A stretch of 64,000 bases of DNA from Pseudoalteromonas sp. EB27 (GCF_001974875.1 NZ_MTQD01000010.1:62001-126000), one strand, 5' to 3'. Shown: positions 18,176 through 27,917, counted from the first letter of the stretch. Notes: generated by a model from the sequence alone, not told the origin. Made by a program: numbers and translations.

Positions 18176-20944
18176 CTATTCCTCTATAAATGCCTCGCCT
18201 TGTGTCATCCACTTTGCAGCTGGTTTGCCTTTTAAGTAATGATCAAAGTACTGCATCATACGCACTGAAAAATCGACCTGATTAGGAAACTTTTTCAAGT
18301 GGTGTGGTTCACCTTCGTATTGTAAAAAGGTTGCATCTTTACCTGCGCGGCGAAGCGCTAAGTAGTACTGCACGCCTTCGTGCCAAGGCACTGCATCGTC
18401 TTTATCGCCAAACATAATTAAAATAGGGGTATTTACTTTATCTGCAAAAAACACCGGTGAGTTTTCTATGTACAGCTCTGGTGCTTCAAATAAGTTTTTA
18501 CCTATACGGCTTTGCCCTGTTTCGTATTGAAACTGACGAGCAAGACCTGATTTTAAACGTATGCCACTGTAAGCACTGGTCATGTTTGATACTGGCGCGC
18601 CAGATACAACCGCTTTAAACATATCTGTTTGGGTTATCATAAACGCACTTTGATAGCCTGCCCAAGAGTGACCTTGTAAGCCTATTTTATCTGGGTCGGC
18701 TATGCCTAAATCTATTAATTTTTGGGTGGAGTTGATCATGGTTTGCGTTGACGATTTACCCGGGTGACCTATTTCAAAACGAATGTCAGGTAAAAATACC
18801 GCATAACCGTTTGAGGTAAACATAGGGAAATTAGGGCGATGGTTTAATTCCATTTTAGGAAAATCAAACATACGCTGGCTCATGTAACGATAAAAATACA
18901 CAACCACCGGTACTTTATCGCCTTTTTTATATCCCGCTGGCTTTATTAGTACGCCTTGTAAATCTTCGCCATCAAAGCCTTTATAGCTTATTAGTTCTGG
19001 CTTTTCGCCCCAGGCAAAATTACTAATTTGTGGGTTTAGCGTGGTCACTTTTTTTGGTGCGCTAAAGCTAAAATCTGTTTGGTAGTAATCAGGAAATTGG
19101 CTATAAGTTTGCGAGGTGAACAAGTACCTGTCAGCCTTTTTGGCTTTTTTAACTACATCAAAGCGTTTATTACCGCTAAGCACGTTAGTTATTGTGTTTG
19201 TAGCTAAGTCGAGCTTTGCAACTTCGCTTTGTTTAGTTTGCAAGTTAATAGCAGAGACAAGTAATGTATCGCCTTTTTTAAATCCCACTTGGGTTTTATC
19301 AAGCTTAATAACACGGTACTGCGTATTGCTTTGCTTACCATTAGTTAGGCGTTTAGCTTGCTGCGTTTTTACGTCAAATACCCAAATATCGTATTTACTA
19401 TAAGCAAGCACTTGGCTGCTGTCGGTCATCCAACCAGCAAAACCATAACCAGGTTGAGTAGATGGGTAGTCGTGTTTATCATCAGCAAAGGTTGCCTGAA
19501 TCGCTTTTGTAAGCGGTGTTACTTTATTATTTTTTAAATCTTTTAACTGTATTTGGCTATCGCTAAAATAAGCTGCAAACTCACCATTAGGGGCAAGGCT
19601 CGGTCTAAACGGGTAGTTACTTATAATTGGAGTTTGTTTACCGGTATTTATATTTACTGCAAAGTAATCAGCAAAAAAACCGCCGTACATTATTTTTTCT
19701 AGGTAGGGGATGTTAGATGAGCCAAGTAAAGACACATCTCGCTGAGGGTTTAGTGCAACCTCGGGCATGTTTGGTGTACTAAGTTGCGCAACTTTTTGCG
19801 AGTTAACGTGATACACCGCACTGTAATGGCGATTTTTATTAACTTCGTTCCATTGCTGCTCTTCACGTGGTTTTATTTGCGTATCGTTGTTGTGCCATAC
19901 ATTAAGACCTTTATGCTCACGTATGGTATCAAAGTCGTACAGTGAGGCTTCGTCGGTATATTCTTTAGTTTTTACTTTAGCTGCTAATTTAGGATGGTTT
20001 TCAAAATATAAGCGCTCGCCATTTTCTGACCATTCAAGGGTGGCTGTTTTCCCTAACGTCCATGCTTTATTAGGTGAATCTATAGTTGAGAGCTTCTCGT
20101 TTTTATATAGCTGTAAAGTGTAGCTTCGGCGGCGCGTGTCATCATTTACATAGTTTCCCAATGCAAACGCTGCAATATTGTCAGTGGGGTGCCACGCTAT
20201 TTTATTTGCGATTACGCCCGGTTCATCAATTAATACGCTGCTATTAAAGTCACTGAGCTCAATTAACGCTATTTGGTTGTTATTACCATCGCTGTAACTT
20301 TGACTCACTAATAGCTGGCTGTTAGCTGAGTTAATAGCGTAGCTAAATACGTTTTCTATTGTATGAGTGCGTTTATCAGATAAATTTACGATAACAAGCG
20401 CATAGCTCTTATCTTTTTTATCGGGCGTGATAGCGTTGTCTTCTTCGTTTTTAGTGCTATCGGTTTTATCTTCTACTTTTGCGTCATCGTCTTTTTTATT
20501 TAAACGATAAGCAAGCCACATACCGTCATTAGATAACGTGTAATCTTTTACATCAGCAAAGCTTTGTTGGGCACCTGATTGTGTGTTTACGAGTACCAGA
20601 TTGTTTTTAAGTGTGTCTTTTTTTTTGGTTGTTTCTTTTTCAAGTAAGGTAGGTACTTGTGTAAAGGCGACCCAGTTAGCGGCTTTATTAATATGAGGCT
20701 TAGTGCCGCGTTCTACTTCTGCGATGAGTGTATTGCTTTGTAGTGAGTAAACTTGACCAGTTGCATTTCCACGATACGGCGTTGCACTAAAAGTGAGTAC
20801 TTGACCATTGTCAGATAGTTGTGTGCTTTTAGCTGATTTAAAACTAAATACGTCTTTAAATTGTAGCGATTCTTTGGCGTGTATGCCGGTGCTAGTTAAG
20901 CTGGCAACGAGTGCCGTGCTTAATAAGGTGAGTTTTGTTTTCAT
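18176..20944 (-). CDS. Exported S9 prolyl-oligopeptidase-family peptidase
   Basis: The 922-residue protein has a signal peptide (MKTKLTLLSTALVASL, cleavage near IHAKES). A long beta-propeller-like N-terminal region, rich in lysine and aspartate, spans about 30-640, and a C-terminal alpha/beta hydrolase catalytic domain follows. The nucleophile is Ser760 in GHSWAGYQ. The acid is in MFGDKDDAVPWHEG and the His in EGEPHHLKKF. S9 peptidases cut short peptides, often after proline or acyl-modified residues; the specificity here is unknown. It is probably periplasmic or surface-associated and complements the S8 protease in peptide use. It stands alone. Confidence 0.9.
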   Translation of the reverse strand: MKTKLTLLSTALVASLTSTGIHAKESLQFKDVFSFKSAKSTQLSDNGQVLTFSATPYRGNATGQVYSLQSNTLIAEVERGTKPHINKAANWVAFTQVPTLLEKETTKKKDTLKNNLVLVNTQSGAQQSFADVKDYTLSNDGMWLAYRLNKKDDDAKVEDKTDSTKNEEDNAITPDKKDKSYALVIVNLSDKRTHTIENVFSYAINSANSQLLVSQSYSDGNNNQIALIELSDFNSSVLIDEPGVIANKIAWHPTDNIAAFALGNYVNDDTRRRSYTLQLYKNEKLSTIDSPNKAWTLGKTATLEWSENGERLYFENHPKLAAKVKTKEYTDEASLYDFDTIREHKGLNVWHNNDTQIKPREEQQWNEVNKNRHYSAVYHVNSQKVAQLSTPNMPEVALNPQRDVSLLGSSNIPYLEKIMYGGFFADYFAVNINTGKQTPIISNYPFRPSLAPNGEFAAYFSDSQIQLKDLKNNKVTPLTKAIQATFADDKHDYPSTQPGYGFAGWMTDSSQVLAYSKYDIWVFDVKTQQAKRLTNGKQSNTQYRVIKLDKTQVGFKKGDTLLVSAINLQTKQSEVAKLDLATNTITNVLSGNKRFDVVKKAKKADRYLFTSQTYSQFPDYYQTDFSFSAPKKVTTLNPQISNFAWGEKPELISYKGFDGEDLQGVLIKPAGYKKGDKVPVVVYFYRYMSQRMFDFPKMELNHRPNFPMFTSNGYAVFLPDIRFEIGHPGKSSTQTMINSTQKLIDLGIADPDKIGLQGHSWAGYQSAFMITQTDMFKAVVSGAPVSNMTSAYSGIRLKSGLARQFQYETGQSRIGKNLFEAPELYIENSPVFFADKVNTPILIMFGDKDDAVPWHEGVQYYLALRRAGKDATFLQYEGEPHHLKKFPNQVDFSVRMMQYFDHYLKGKPAAKWMTQGEAFIEE

Positions 20945-21032
20945 TATTGATTCTCGTATTATGACATTGTTTCATTGTAACGAGTTTGGTTCATAATTCG
21001 AGCGGATCAGATAAATGGCAGCTACATACGAC

Positions 21033-21056
21033 AAAACGACCCGTAGGTCGTTTTTT
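21033..21056 (-). terminator. Terminator downstream of slmA
   Basis: AAAACGACC and GGTCGTTTT form a stem around CGTA, flanked by A and T runs. It lies 30 bp past the slmA stop and could work in both directions. Confidence 0.82.
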
Positions 21057-21085
21057 AGTATTCAATTTATTAATTTAGCAAAAAA

Positions 21086-21673
21086 TTACAGCCAAATTTT
21101 TTGTAGCTCAAGCCACTGTTTTTCAAATTGAACACTTGGTTTTGCTTTAAAGTCGCTACGTACAAACTGATTCATTTTGCCTTCAACGTAGGCGAGTAAA
21201 AAGTTTGCAAGTGTAAGCTCATCACTTTGAAAGTTTTTACCTTCACGTAATTTACGCTCACGAAGTACTTGTTTAAACTGAGTTTCTAGCTTTTCAAACA
21301 AGGTTTGTACACGTTCTCGCAAACGTTCTTGCTCACCTTGCAGAGCATCACCCGTTAAAATACGAGTAATACCTGGGTTTTTTTCAGCAAAGGTTAGAAG
21401 TAATAATAGAATGTTATAAATGCGCGTTTGGCTTTCTTTTTCGTTTTCAATAATAATATTTATACGAGATAAAAGGGTATCTTCAATAAACTCAATTAAG
21501 CCCTCAAACATACGCGCTTTGCTCGGAAAGTGACGGTATAGCGCGGCTTCAGATACACCCACCTCAGCAGCTAGTTTTGCTGTAGTGATGCGTTGGCCTA
21601 AATTAGTTTCTAACATTTGTGCGAGTGCTTGCAGTATTTGCTCTTTGCGATTACTTCTTTTTGTCGCAGGCAT
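21086..21673 (-). CDS. slmA: Nucleoid occlusion factor SlmA
   Basis: SlmA is a TetR-fold DNA-binding protein that blocks FtsZ ring assembly over the nucleoid. The 195-residue product (198 in E. coli) has the helix-turn-helix [28 protein letters not shown] and the C-terminal [15 protein letters not shown] found in SlmA. ATG 21673 is chosen because AGGA lies six bases upstream; the ATG two codons earlier abuts the same AGGA. It follows coaBC on the same strand and is part of the conserved slmA-coaBC-radC-rpmBG cluster. Confidence 0.94.
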   Translation of the reverse strand: MPATKRSNRKEQILQALAQMLETNLGQRITTAKLAAEVGVSEAALYRHFPSKARMFEGLIEFIEDTLLSRINIIIENEKESQTRIYNILLLLLTFAEKNPGITRILTGDALQGEQERLRERVQTLFEKLETQFKQVLRERKLREGKNFQSDELTLANFLLAYVEGKMNQFVRSDFKAKPSVQFEKQWLELQKIWL

Positions 21674-21783
21674 GAACATTCCTTTTTATTAGTTATTCTT
21701 AGTGGCGCAGTTAAGAACCCTAGTCATTTTTTGTTCAAATGAATGGCGTATGTTAATGTTTTATTCAGTTTGTTTCCAGCCTT

Positions 21784-22977
21784 TTATAGATGTTTGGCCA
21801 GCTGTTTGATCACCTTGCGAGCTATTTCTATTTTACTTGTTGTTGGTAATTCAAGTTGTTCGTTATGCCAGTATAGTGTTAAAGCATTATGATCGGAATT
21901 AAACCCTAAGCCACTTTTTGATACGTCATTAGCGCAAATCATATCTAGATTTTTATTTTTTAGTTTACCTTTCGCATAGCTTTCTACATTTTGAGTTTCG
22001 GCGGCAAACCCCACAGTATAAGGACGGTTTTGTTTAAGGTTGGCAATAGCTGCAATTACGTCAGGGTTTTTAGTTAAAGTAAGAGTGAGTTCGTCGCCTT
22101 GCTTTTTCATTTTTTGAGTCGCAATTTCTGCCGCTCGATAATCTGCTACAGCGGCGCAGCCAATAAATGCATCTGACTGTGGTGCATAAATTAATGATTC
22201 ATTTAGTAACTGCTCAGCGCTTTCAATATTTATTAAATTTACGCCAAGAGGTGCTTTAATCGTAACAGGACCCGAAATTAAATTAACCGTAGCACCGAGT
22301 TGCAAAGCGGCCTCTGCCAGTGCATAACCCATTTTTCCTGAACTGTGATTTGATATAAAACGTACCGGATCGAGAGGCTCACGCGTTGGGCCTGCTGTTA
22401 TTGTAATTGTCTTTCCTGCAAGTAATTGCGGTTGCTCTTTTGCTGTACATAGCGCAACTAGGTCATGTGGCTCTAGCATACGTCCAGCGCCTACATCGCC
22501 ACATGCTTGCTCACCTTTACCTGGGCCCCAAATAAGTACGTTGCGTGCTTTTAATGTGGCCAAATTGGCTTGTGTCGCTGAGTGTGCATACATTTGCTGG
22601 TTCATGGCAGGTGCAACTGCGACTTTTGCAGGCGTTGCTAGCAGTAACGTTGTTAGTAGGTCGTCAGCAATGCCGGCTGCCATTTTAGCAATAATATTAC
22701 ACGTAGCTGGGGCGACTAAAATTAAGTCAGCCCATTTTGCAAATTCAATATGCCCCATTGAAGCTTCAGCAGAAGGGTCAAGTAACGAGTCTGAGACAGT
22801 TTCGCCACTAACGGCTTGCATAGTTAAAGGGGTAATAAAGTGCTTAGCTGATTCAGTCATAACTACTTTTACTTCACAACCAGCGTCTTTTAATCGCCTA
22901 ACGAGCTCTGCACATTTATAAGCTGCAATGCCGCCGGTAATACCTAGTACAATTTTTTTGTTTGTTAAGTTAGTCAT
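21784..22977 (-). CDS. coaBC: Bifunctional phosphopantothenoylcysteine decarboxylase/synthetase
   Basis: CoaBC performs two steps of coenzyme A synthesis: joining cysteine to 4'-phosphopantothenate, then decarboxylation. The 397-residue protein has the FMN-dependent CoaC domain (about 1-190) with [15 protein letters not shown] and the Cys-containing [13 protein letters not shown]. The CoaB domain follows, with [24 protein letters not shown] and AAVADY. It is divergent from radC with a 143-bp shared promoter region and lies upstream of slmA. Confidence 0.96.
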   Translation of the reverse strand: MTNLTNKKIVLGITGGIAAYKCAELVRRLKDAGCEVKVVMTESAKHFITPLTMQAVSGETVSDSLLDPSAEASMGHIEFAKWADLILVAPATCNIIAKMAAGIADDLLTTLLLATPAKVAVAPAMNQQMYAHSATQANLATLKARNVLIWGPGKGEQACGDVGAGRMLEPHDLVALCTAKEQPQLLAGKTITITAGPTREPLDPVRFISNHSSGKMGYALAEAALQLGATVNLISGPVTIKAPLGVNLINIESAEQLLNESLIYAPQSDAFIGCAAVADYRAAEIATQKMKKQGDELTLTLTKNPDVIAAIANLKQNRPYTVGFAAETQNVESYAKGKLKNKNLDMICANDVSKSGLGFNSDHNALTLYWHNEQLELPTTSKIEIARKVIKQLAKHL

Positions 22978-23120
22978 GGTTGTTCATCAGTCTTATTAAA
23001 TATTGCGCTTAAAATAACAAATCTTTACCCGTACAGCGAAGTTTTTTAATTCGAAATAACAGGCTAAATTTTAAATTTGCATTACATTTATAAGACACTT
23101 TCGCCTCTCAAGGATGAATA

Positions 23121-23795
23121 ATGCAACTTACTTCACTACCAAACTCACTTCGACCTCGTGAAAAGCTCATCGCGAAAGGGGCTAAAGCGCTCAGTGACGC
23201 AGAGCTTCTTGCTATATTTTTACGAACAGGGTTGCCAGGAATGAATGTAATTGAGTTGGCTCAGCATTTATTAAACGAGAATAAAACACTGCATAATTTG
23301 TTTAATGCCAGTATTGAGGAGTTTTGCTCTCAAAAGGGGTTAGGAACTGCTAAATATGTACAATTACAAGCTGTATTAGAGCTAAGCCAACGCTATATGC
23401 AGGAGCGCTGTCAACGAGATGCGGTGTTTAATTCGCCAAACTCAGTTTACGATTACCTGACCATTCAAATGCGAGGCTTGCAGCAAGAAGTATTTATGGT
23501 GTTATACCTAGATAGTCAAAATAGATTAGTAAAAGACGAAATACTTTTTTATGGCACAATTAATTCTGCCAGTGTTTATCCGCGTGAAGTGGTAAAGGCT
23601 GCCCTTAAAAATAATGCAGCAGCTGTTATTTTTGCGCATAATCACCCAAGTGGTATTGCAGAACCGAGCCAAGCAGACAAACTTATTACTAATAAATTGC
23701 AGCAAGCACTGCAATTGGTCGACATAAGTGTGCTCGATCACATCATTGTTGGTGGAGAAACGTGTGTTTCGTTTGCCGAGCGAGGCCTGATTTAG
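23121..23795 (+). CDS. radC: RadC family JAB-domain protein
   Basis: The 224-residue protein matches RadC (222 in E. coli). An N-terminal helix-hairpin-helix-like region (LSDAELLAIFLRTG) is followed by a JAB/MPN domain with the metal-binding motif FAHNHPSG and the later Asp in PSQADK. Despite the name, a DNA repair role is not well supported experimentally; it is best read as a conserved metalloprotein. It lies between coaBC and rpmB, the standard gammaproteobacterial position, and AAGGATGAATA precedes the start. Confidence 0.94.
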   Translation: MQLTSLPNSLRPREKLIAKGAKALSDAELLAIFLRTGLPGMNVIELAQHLLNENKTLHNLFNASIEEFCSQKGLGTAKYVQLQAVLELSQRYMQERCQRDAVFNSPNSVYDYLTIQMRGLQQEVFMVLYLDSQNRLVKDEILFYGTINSASVYPREVVKAALKNNAAAVIFAHNHPSGIAEPSQADKLITNKLQQALQLVDISVLDHIIVGGETCVSFAERGLI

Positions 23796-23954
23796 CTTTG
23801 TTAGATACAGAAGTGTGTTAAAAATGAGCTGTTTAAGGTGTTTTGGCAAATTAGTTTAATTTAAATGCAGTTTTTACTTTCCCTAAGGGCATTCGATCTT
23901 TATAATTAGCCGCTATCAAATTTACATATATGAGCTGATTGGATAGATCAGTGT

Positions 23955-23983
23955 TTGATCTTTGCCTGTAAAAGCTGTATAAA
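23955..23983 (+). promoter_or_regulatory. rpmB-rpmG promoter with GC-rich discriminator
   Basis: TTGATC at 23955-23960 and TATAAA at 23978-23983 are 17 bp apart and are followed directly by GAGCGCCC. This is the expected layout for a growth-rate-controlled ribosomal-protein promoter. The leader to rpmB would be about 80 nt. Confidence 0.65.
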
Positions 23984-24069
23984 GAGCGCCCTTCGATTTA
24001 TCTCTAGGGCGGAAATACACGGCCTTAGATTAAATTAAGCTCGAGCGAAGTTATTGGAGATATATAGAC

Positions 24070-24306
24070 ATGTCTAAAGTATGTCAAGTTACAGGTAAGC
24101 GTCCTGCGGTTGGTAATCACCGTTCACACGCGAGAAACGCGACTAGACGTCGTTTCCTACCTAACCTACAAACACACCGTTTTTGGGTTGAAAGTGAAAA
24201 ACGTTTTGTAACATTACGCACTACTACTAAAGGTATGCGTATTATCGATAAAAAAGGCATCGACACGGTTCTTACAGAAATCCGTGCTCGCGGCGTTAAA
24301 GTTTAA
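24070..24306 (+). CDS. rpmB: 50S ribosomal protein L28
   Basis: L28 is a large-subunit ribosomal protein. The 78-residue product has the exact E. coli length and the family N-terminus [21 protein letters not shown], with [13 protein letters not shown] following. GGAG lies upstream of ATG 24070. It is paired with rpmG 11 bp downstream. Confidence 0.97.
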   Translation: MSKVCQVTGKRPAVGNHRSHARNATRRRFLPNLQTHRFWVESEKRFVTLRTTTKGMRIIDKKGIDTVLTEIRARGVKV

Positions 24307-24317
24307 GGATCTGAATC

Positions 24318-24473
24318 ATGCGCGATAAAATCCGTTTAGTTTCAACTGCCGGTACTGGTTTTTTCTACACTACTGACAAAAACAAACGTAACATGCCTGA
24401 GAAGATGGAAATCAAAAAGTTTGATCCAAAGATTCGTAAACATGTTCTTTTTAAAGAAGCTAAAATTAAGTAA
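24318..24473 (+). CDS. rpmG: 50S ribosomal protein L33
   Basis: The 51-residue product translates as [20 protein letters not shown] followed by a [17 protein letters not shown] segment and a lysine-rich end. This matches the gammaproteobacterial zinc-free L33 (55 in E. coli), with no CxxC ribbon. It begins 11 bp after rpmB with AAGGA upstream, and a terminator follows. The reading frame is shorter than many ORF callers' cutoffs, but its identity is clear. Confidence 0.96.
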
Positions 24474-24493
24474 TTTTAGTTCTTTTAGAATTT

Positions 24494-24520
24494 AAAAACC
24501 CAGCTTAGGCTGGGTTTTTT
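24494..24520 (+). terminator. Terminator of rpmB-rpmG
   Basis: AAAAACCCAGC and GCTGGGTTTTTT form a stem around a short loop followed by T-rich sequence. Confidence 0.9.
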
Positions 24521-24551
24521 GTTTTTTAAAATATGATTAGTGGATTGATAT

Positions 24552-24586
24552 AAAAAAACCTCGTTGGCATAACCAACAAGGCTTTT
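24552..24586 (-). terminator. Probable terminator of ppaC
   Basis: Read on the minus strand, CCTTGTTGG, loop TTATG and CCAACGAGG form a stem with one G-T pair, followed by a run of seven T. It lies about 90 bp past the ppaC stop. Confidence 0.75.
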
Positions 24587-24601
24587 AAATCAAAAAACGT
24601 T

Positions 24602-24671
24602 ATACCAATAGCATTAAATTAGTGAGCTATTTAATGCGATAAAATAATCATGTTTTTAATAAAATTGGTAT
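24602..24671. repeat. Palindromic element with ATACCAAT/ATTGGTAT ends
   Basis: An 8-bp terminal inverted repeat, ATACCAAT (24602-24609) and ATTGGTAT (24664-24671), encloses a second palindrome, GCATTAAAT/ATTTAATGC (24611-24637). It ends 3 bp before the ppaC stop. Palindromes with ACCAATTGGT-type ends are scattered in marine gammaproteobacterial genomes. No other copy occurs in this window. Confidence 0.55.
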
Positions 24672-24673
24672 CA

Positions 24674-25600
24674 TTAGATTTTTGTGAATGCATCTTGTAG
24701 TGGTGGTACTACTTGCTTTTTACGGCTCAGTACACCATCTAACCATACTTTATCATTTTCTGGTTTTACACCGTAAGCCTGCTCAACTAAGTTTGCATCG
24801 TCAGATACAATTAGCATTTCTGAGCCTTCTTTCATTATATCGGTAAGCAGTAAAAATACAGAGTGGCGGTTGCCCTCAACTTTTAGCTTAGCAATATCGG
24901 CTGCAAGGTCTGCTTTAATATCGTCAAAAACAGCAAGGTCGATTACTTCTAGTTGGCCAATACCGACTAGGTTACCGTTCATGTTGAAATCTTTAAAGTC
25001 ACGCATTACTAGATCACGTGCAGGTGTGTCTTCAACCGCAGATTTAACGCGGAACATATCCATACCCAATTTTTTAAAGTCATCGATACCTGCAATTTCA
25101 GCTAGCGCTTCAACACATTTAATATCGGCAGTGGTACATGTTGGTGATTTAAATATGACTGTGTCGCTTAAAATTGCACACATCATAATACCCGCGATGT
25201 CTTTAGGGATTTCTACGCTGTAGAAGTCGTACATCATTTTAATAATGGTGTTTGAACAACCAACAGGACGAATCCAACATTCAAGCGGAGTAGATGATGT
25301 TAAGTCACCTAATTTATGGTGATCTACCACGCCAACAACGCGAGCTTGGTCGATATCATCAGGTGCTTGTGTTTTTTCTGTGTGATCTACAATATACACA
25401 TCTTCACCCGCGTAGCTTAATTTAAGCTCTGGTGCTTCGAAGCCAAATTTATCAAGGATAAATTGAGTTTCAGGTGAAATTTCACCAAGACGAGTTGGAA
25501 TTGCAGGCTCATCAATTTGGTTTTTTAAATAAGCCAGTGCAATTGCACCACAAATAGAATCTGAATCTGGGATTTTATGGCCCACTACATACATAGACAT
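24674..25600 (-). CDS. ppaC: Manganese-dependent inorganic pyrophosphatase (family II)
   Basis: This enzyme hydrolyses pyrophosphate to drive biosynthetic reactions and needs Mn2+ or Co2+. The 308-residue product has the DHH-family layout: VVGHKIPDSDS (metal-binding His and Asp), then VVDHHKLGD, the DHH motif. The C-terminal DHHA2 domain ends with DGVLSRKKQVVPPL, the family's SRKKQ substrate-binding motif. It is cytoplasmic and lies alone between rpmG and the mutM pair. Confidence 0.95.
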   Translation of the reverse strand: MSMYVVGHKIPDSDSICGAIALAYLKNQIDEPAIPTRLGEISPETQFILDKFGFEAPELKLSYAGEDVYIVDHTEKTQAPDDIDQARVVGVVDHHKLGDLTSSTPLECWIRPVGCSNTIIKMMYDFYSVEIPKDIAGIMMCAILSDTVIFKSPTCTTADIKCVEALAEIAGIDDFKKLGMDMFRVKSAVEDTPARDLVMRDFKDFNMNGNLVGIGQLEVIDLAVFDDIKADLAADIAKLKVEGNRHSVFLLLTDIMKEGSEMLIVSDDANLVEQAYGVKPENDKVWLDGVLSRKKQVVPPLQDAFTKI

Positions 25601-25718
25601 TGACGGAACTCCTTTAAATTTGCCGATATTCTAACAAAGTCTGCGGCCTTTAACATATAGACAGCGCAATTAAGTTTTAGTTACACTTTAAAATCTTGAA
25701 TTTACTAGGTGTATTTAT

Positions 25719-26234
25719 ATGCGACTGGGCCGTAAAGGTTGGAACAACGTTATAATATTTTCGATGTTGATTATGATCTTCTTTTTGAATGGCTGGCATA
25801 AGCAATTTTTGGGAGGTGATGATAAGCCAGCGTTACAAGCTGTACTCCCCGAACAAAGTTTTGTACTCACACTGCAATTTGTTGATCAAAAAATTGAGCG
25901 AATAGGAACAAGCTGGCGTACAACCCCACTACAAAAAGACATACCGCTTGTGTGGCAAGCATCTGAGCAGCAGCTTAGTGATTTAATTAATCAGTGGCAA
26001 AGCGCGCAGTTAATGGGTGTTAACGAATCTGTTGTTTTTAATCCTAATGCACCTTTATATGTTGCTACATTTGAGCTGGCTGGCGAGAATTTACCTTGGG
26101 TTTATTTGCTTTATAAAGGCGATGGGCAATATTACTTACTCGAAAAGAGTAGCCAACGAATACTCGCACTCGATTTAAAAACTGCACAGCAGTTATTTCC
26201 TAGTTTTGATTTTTCACAAAGTGAGTCTAATTAA
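25719..26234 (+). CDS. Membrane-anchored protein of unknown function upstream of mutM
   Basis: The 171-residue product has one N-terminal membrane helix (about residues 11-26, VIIFSMLIMIFFLNG) and a mostly beta, soluble remainder expected in the periplasm. I recognise no catalytic motif. The stop overlaps the mutM start by one base (TAATG), so translation is coupled to a DNA glycosylase gene. That may reflect operon history rather than shared function. AGGTG precedes the start. Confidence 0.75.
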   Translation: MRLGRKGWNNVIIFSMLIMIFFLNGWHKQFLGGDDKPALQAVLPEQSFVLTLQFVDQKIERIGTSWRTTPLQKDIPLVWQASEQQLSDLINQWQSAQLMGVNESVVFNPNAPLYVATFELAGENLPWVYLLYKGDGQYYLLEKSSQRILALDLKTAQQLFPSFDFSQSESN

Positions 26235-27043
26235 TGCCTGAATTACCAGAGGTAGAAGTGAGCCGAATGGGCATCACTCCCCACGTACAAAACCAAGTTG
26301 TTACAAAGGTAAATATTTACAATGCCAGTATGCGCTGGCCAGTGCCAGATGACGTGTATCAACTTGAAGGGCTAATTGTTACTAGTATTGAACGACGAGC
26401 TAAATACTTACTTTTACACTGTGAGCTTGGAAGCACTATTTTACATTTGGGTATGTCAGGTAATTTACGTGTTGTAGATAAAAGTGAGCCGCTTAAAAAG
26501 CATGACCATGTAGAGTTTATTTTTGGCAACGGTAAAGCACTGCGCTTAAACGATCCTCGTCGCTTTGGTTGCTGCTTATGGCAAGAGCCTGGTGAAGTGC
26601 ATAAGCTACTCTCTAAGCTTGGTCCTGAGCCGCTTACTGATGACTTTTTTGCTAAACGCGTGTACGAACAATCGCGCAATAAAAAAGTACCCGTAAAGCA
26701 ATTTATTATGGATAACGCAGTGGTGGTTGGTGTTGGTAATATTTACGCGAATGAATCGTTATTTAAAGCGGGTATACATCCCAAGCGAGAAGCGGGAAAA
26801 GTATCGCTCAAACGTTATCAAGCACTTATCCCTATTATAAAAGACACGCTTGCTGCGGCTATTACACAAGGTGGTACAACGCTTAAAGACTTTGCACAAA
26901 GTGATGGTAAGCCTGGGTATTTTGCTCAAGAGTTATTAGTATATGGGCGCAAAGGCAAGCCATGTATGACGTGTGAAAACGAATTGGAAGAAATTAGATT
27001 GGGGCAGCGCAGTACTATTTTTTGCTCAAATTGCCAAAAGTAG
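26234..27043 (+). CDS. mutM: Formamidopyrimidine-DNA glycosylase (MutM/Fpg)
   Basis: MutM removes 8-oxoguanine and other oxidised purines and nicks the abasic site. The 269-residue product has exactly the E. coli length. It begins MPELPEVEVSR, giving the catalytic Pro2 and Glu3. The H2TH region includes GVGNIYANESLF, and the C-terminal zinc finger has CMTC and CSNC pairs. It is coupled to the upstream membrane-protein gene, and the MITE-like element begins 4 bp after its stop. Confidence 0.96.
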   Translation: MPELPEVEVSRMGITPHVQNQVVTKVNIYNASMRWPVPDDVYQLEGLIVTSIERRAKYLLLHCELGSTILHLGMSGNLRVVDKSEPLKKHDHVEFIFGNGKALRLNDPRRFGCCLWQEPGEVHKLLSKLGPEPLTDDFFAKRVYEQSRNKKVPVKQFIMDNAVVVGVGNIYANESLFKAGIHPKREAGKVSLKRYQALIPIIKDTLAAAITQGGTTLKDFAQSDGKPGYFAQELLVYGRKGKPCMTCENELEEIRLGQRSTIFCSNCQK

Positions 27044-27047
27044 TTAT

Positions 27048-27317
27048 CTAGGGCGTGTTGACCTTTCGTGATTAATTTTGCAGCAGACTGTTTGGTATTT
27101 AGGCAAGGCAGAGCCTATGTAGTGTGGTTATTCCCCATAAATTGGCGATAACGCAGCATAAATGCCAAACATGCGCTGCCCTTTGGGTTCTTTCTAGGGA
27201 CGATTAACTCTTTGTTGCTCGATTTTTACTTAGCCCGCTAGGTTACAAACCTCGCGCCGCGATTTAATCGCCCCTAGATTGAACAAATTTCAATCCACAA
27301 AGATCAACACGCCCTAG
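27048..27317. mobile_element. 270-bp MITE-like element with inverted ends
   Basis: The non-coding block between mutM and the DUF3299 gene starts CTAGGGCGTGTTGACCTTT and ends with the inverted copy AAAGATCAACACGCCCTAG. The outer 14 bp match perfectly and similarity reaches about 22 bp. If CTAG (or TA) is a target duplication, the element proper starts GGCGTGTTGA, compatible with an IS5- or IS630-type transposase acting in trans. There is no ORF inside. The structure fits a miniature inverted-repeat transposable element; the parent IS is not in the window. Confidence 0.75.
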
Positions 27318-27402
27318 TTATTTGAGTATTCAGTTATTTGAATTTTATCGATTCTAAATTTAATGATATTTAAGGGCCAGCTTTAAAAGCGGGCCCTTAA
27401 TT

Positions 27403-27903
27403 TTAAAGCTCAAACGGTGCTACACCGACCGCTTTCATTTTATATCCTACCTGCGCAATTTCGCCCGACCATGTTTCTGTACTTATTATTCCGGTTACAA
27501 CGATTGCGTCGTACAAGCTATCTATAGGCACGCCACCTTTAATCGTTACATGGACTATTTGATTTGGCGGTGGTGGTGGTACGTGTATACAGGCACCAAA
27601 GTAAGGCACGAGTAAAAACTCAGTAATGACTTCGCTATCGCCTTCTAATGGCACAACAAAACCTGGCAAACTCACCGATTGGCCATCAAGTGCCTTTACC
27701 ACAGGAGCATCTAAATCGGGTTGCACCCAATTTTGATCGCTACCTTCGTGATTAGCTTGTGCTTGAGTGTCTATTTGCACGTGGTTTTTAGGAATTAAGT
27801 CTTCCCAAAAAATTTCTTTTGGTGGATTGGCATAGCTCGCTACGCTTATAAATAATAAGTTAATAGCAGCAATGTACTGAAAAGCTGTTTTAAAAAATGT
27901 CAT
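27403..27903 (-). CDS. DUF3299 periplasmic protein
   Basis: The 166-residue protein has a signal peptide (MTFFKTAFQYIAAINLLFIS, cleavage near SYANPP) and the DUF3299 core, including VPYFGACIHVPPPPPNQIV with a conserved Cys-His pair and proline run. Its biochemical function is not known to me. It is last in a minus-strand unit after a MacB/FtsX-like permease (14-bp gap), so it is likely a periplasmic partner of that exporter. The Cys, His and the neighbouring His-rich permease loop suggest metal handling, which is inference. Confidence 0.85.
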   Translation of the reverse strand: MTFFKTAFQYIAAINLLFISVASYANPPKEIFWEDLIPKNHVQIDTQAQANHEGSDQNWVQPDLDAPVVKALDGQSVSLPGFVVPLEGDSEVITEFLLVPYFGACIHVPPPPPNQIVHVTIKGGVPIDSLYDAIVVTGIISTETWSGEIAQVGYKMKAVGVAPFEL

Positions 27904-27917
27904 AAAATACCTAAAAA

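Noticed and set aside
13179..20944. Genomic island of secreted peptidases
   Set aside because: No integrase, tRNA end, IS or composition change bounds the genes, and ordinary housekeeping-type genes lie between and beside them.
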